Of a DNA stretch of 15,299 nt, positions 14,618 to 15,299 are shown in pieces. The first letter of the stretch is position 1. Every line of letters begins with the position of its first letter. Position numbers and translations under genes: made by a program. The DNA comes from Segetibacter sp. (GTDB taxonomy: Bacteria > Bacteroidota > Bacteroidia > Chitinophagales > Chitinophagaceae), in assembly GCA_030146445.1 (NCBI GenBank), contig JASLBT010000068.1:1-15299 (forward strand), given 5' to 3'. Below the pieces are notes generated by a model. The model saw only the letters and a program-made list of their open reading frames with translations. It ran no database searches and was not told where the DNA came from.

Positions 14618-15299
14618 CTAATCTTTCCAAACTACAACATCCGCTGTCTTCAGCGCCTTACTGCCTACAAGTATTTTTGAACCTGCCTTTACCGGAACGT
14701 TAAATGGCTTTTCTCCATAATTCACACCCACCCAAAAACCGTCACGCCAATCGATCATCACTCCGTCGGGATAATTTTCGGTTGCAATGCCCGCCTGCTG
14801 GTAGACCCTTTGGAGTACGGCCTTTTCAAGTGCACCATCATCGGTATCCGGACCAATATAGGTTACCGTCCCTTTTCCGAGTTTATGCGAGACCACTGCA
14901 GCGCTGCCAGCATAATACTGGTTGGTGTAGGTTGCCCAAACGGATGTGCCCTGCATTGGCTCTATGATGTCGGCCCAGTTGTTCCAGCGGTAGTTCTGGT
15001 TACCAAGTTTGATTGTTCCCTGCACACTATCCGGCAACAGGTCATAAAAAGAAACCTTCGCCCCGATCAATTCATAAATAGGTTCGGCCCATTTCATTTC
15101 CCACAGTTTACCCGTGCGATCTTTCTGAGCGGTGCGTGATGATAATACGAGGTGGCCTCCATTTTGAACATAGGTCTTCCACCGGTCCACCAGCTTTGCA
15201 TCGAGAAGTTGATATGCGGGTGCAACCATCACCGGGTACTTCGAAAAATCTTTGTCTTCAGTGATCACATCAACCGGCGCCCCCAACTGTTTTAGGCCA
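14618..15299 (-). CDS. GH42 beta-galactosidase, C-terminal part (cut by the window edge)
   Basis: About 226 residues of an open frame are visible; it continues past the right edge, so the N-terminal catalytic barrel is missing from view. The visible part starts GLKQLGAPVDVITEDKDFSK, the opening of the GH42 trimerisation (Rossmann-like) domain. YPVMVAPAYQLLDAKLVDRW and KTYVQNGGHLVLSSRTAQKD follow, typical of that domain. The last about 60 residues (DWRDGFWVGVNYGEKPFNVP onward, to VVVWKD) match the GH42 C-terminal beta-sandwich. The full enzyme should release galactose from beta-galactosides, in pectic galactan or arabinogalactan side chains if it works with the GH28-like neighbour. No frameshift is seen. 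Confidence 0.88.
   Translation of the reverse strand, partial: GLKQLGAPVDVITEDKDFSKYPVMVAPAYQLLDAKLVDRWKTYVQNGGHLVLSSRTAQKDRTGKLWEMKWAEPIYELIGAKVSFYDLLPDSVQGTIKLGNQNYRWNNWADIIEPMQGTSVWATYTNQYYAGSAAVVSHKLGKGTVTYIGPDTDDGALEKAVLQRVYQQAGIATENYPDGVMIDWRDGFWVGVNYGEKPFNVPVKAGSKILVGSKALKTADVVVWKD

Overview
The window looks like a chromosomal piece of a Bacteroidota genome, most likely family Chitinophagaceae. The grounds are a TamA/Omp85 protein made as a lipoprotein, a short TruB, an NtrC-type two-component pair facing a MacA/MacB/TolC-like export operon, GH28 and GH42 glycosidases side by side, TAnnTTTG-type -7 promoter elements, and no clear Shine-Dalgarno sequences. Genus and species cannot be called from sequence alone.

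Left part (1-4241): the last codons of an unidentified gene and a possible terminator, then truB (tRNA pseudouridine-55 synthase). Convergent to truB is a TamL/BamA-family outer-membrane lipoprotein; the two genes share overlapping stop codons. Divergent from the lipoprotein, with only 9 bp between the preferred start codons, is a SpoU/TrmH-family RNA methyltransferase. A 460-bp non-coding stretch follows (4242-4701). It holds an 8-bp-period AATACC array, an inverted counterpart of it, and a GC-rich REP-like hairpin.

Centre (4702-12545): a sensor histidine kinase and a sigma-54-dependent (GAFTDA) response regulator are encoded on the minus strand. Across a 449-bp divergent spacer from them lies a plus-strand efflux operon: membrane-fusion adaptor, a small signal-peptide-like ORF, ABC ATPase 1, ABC ATPase 2 and a TolC-family outer-membrane protein. 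The layout suggests that the two-component pair controls export. The operon has two MacB/LolD-type ATPases but no FtsX/MacB permease anywhere in the window. A 271-bp gap between the ATPases carries sequence that stays largely open in the frame of ATPase 1. The operon ends at a probable bidirectional terminator.

Right part (12546-15299): a structured non-coding spacer, then two minus-strand carbohydrate genes in apparent operon order. These are the C-terminal part of a GH42 beta-galactosidase, cut by the window edge, and a secreted GH28-like beta-helix glycosidase. Together they suggest breakdown of a pectic or galactan-decorated polysaccharide.

The most unusual points are the permease-less twin-ATPase operon with its altered second ATPase, the 14-bp inverted repeats enclosing a REP-like hairpin at 4266-4681, and the structured spacer after the TolC gene.
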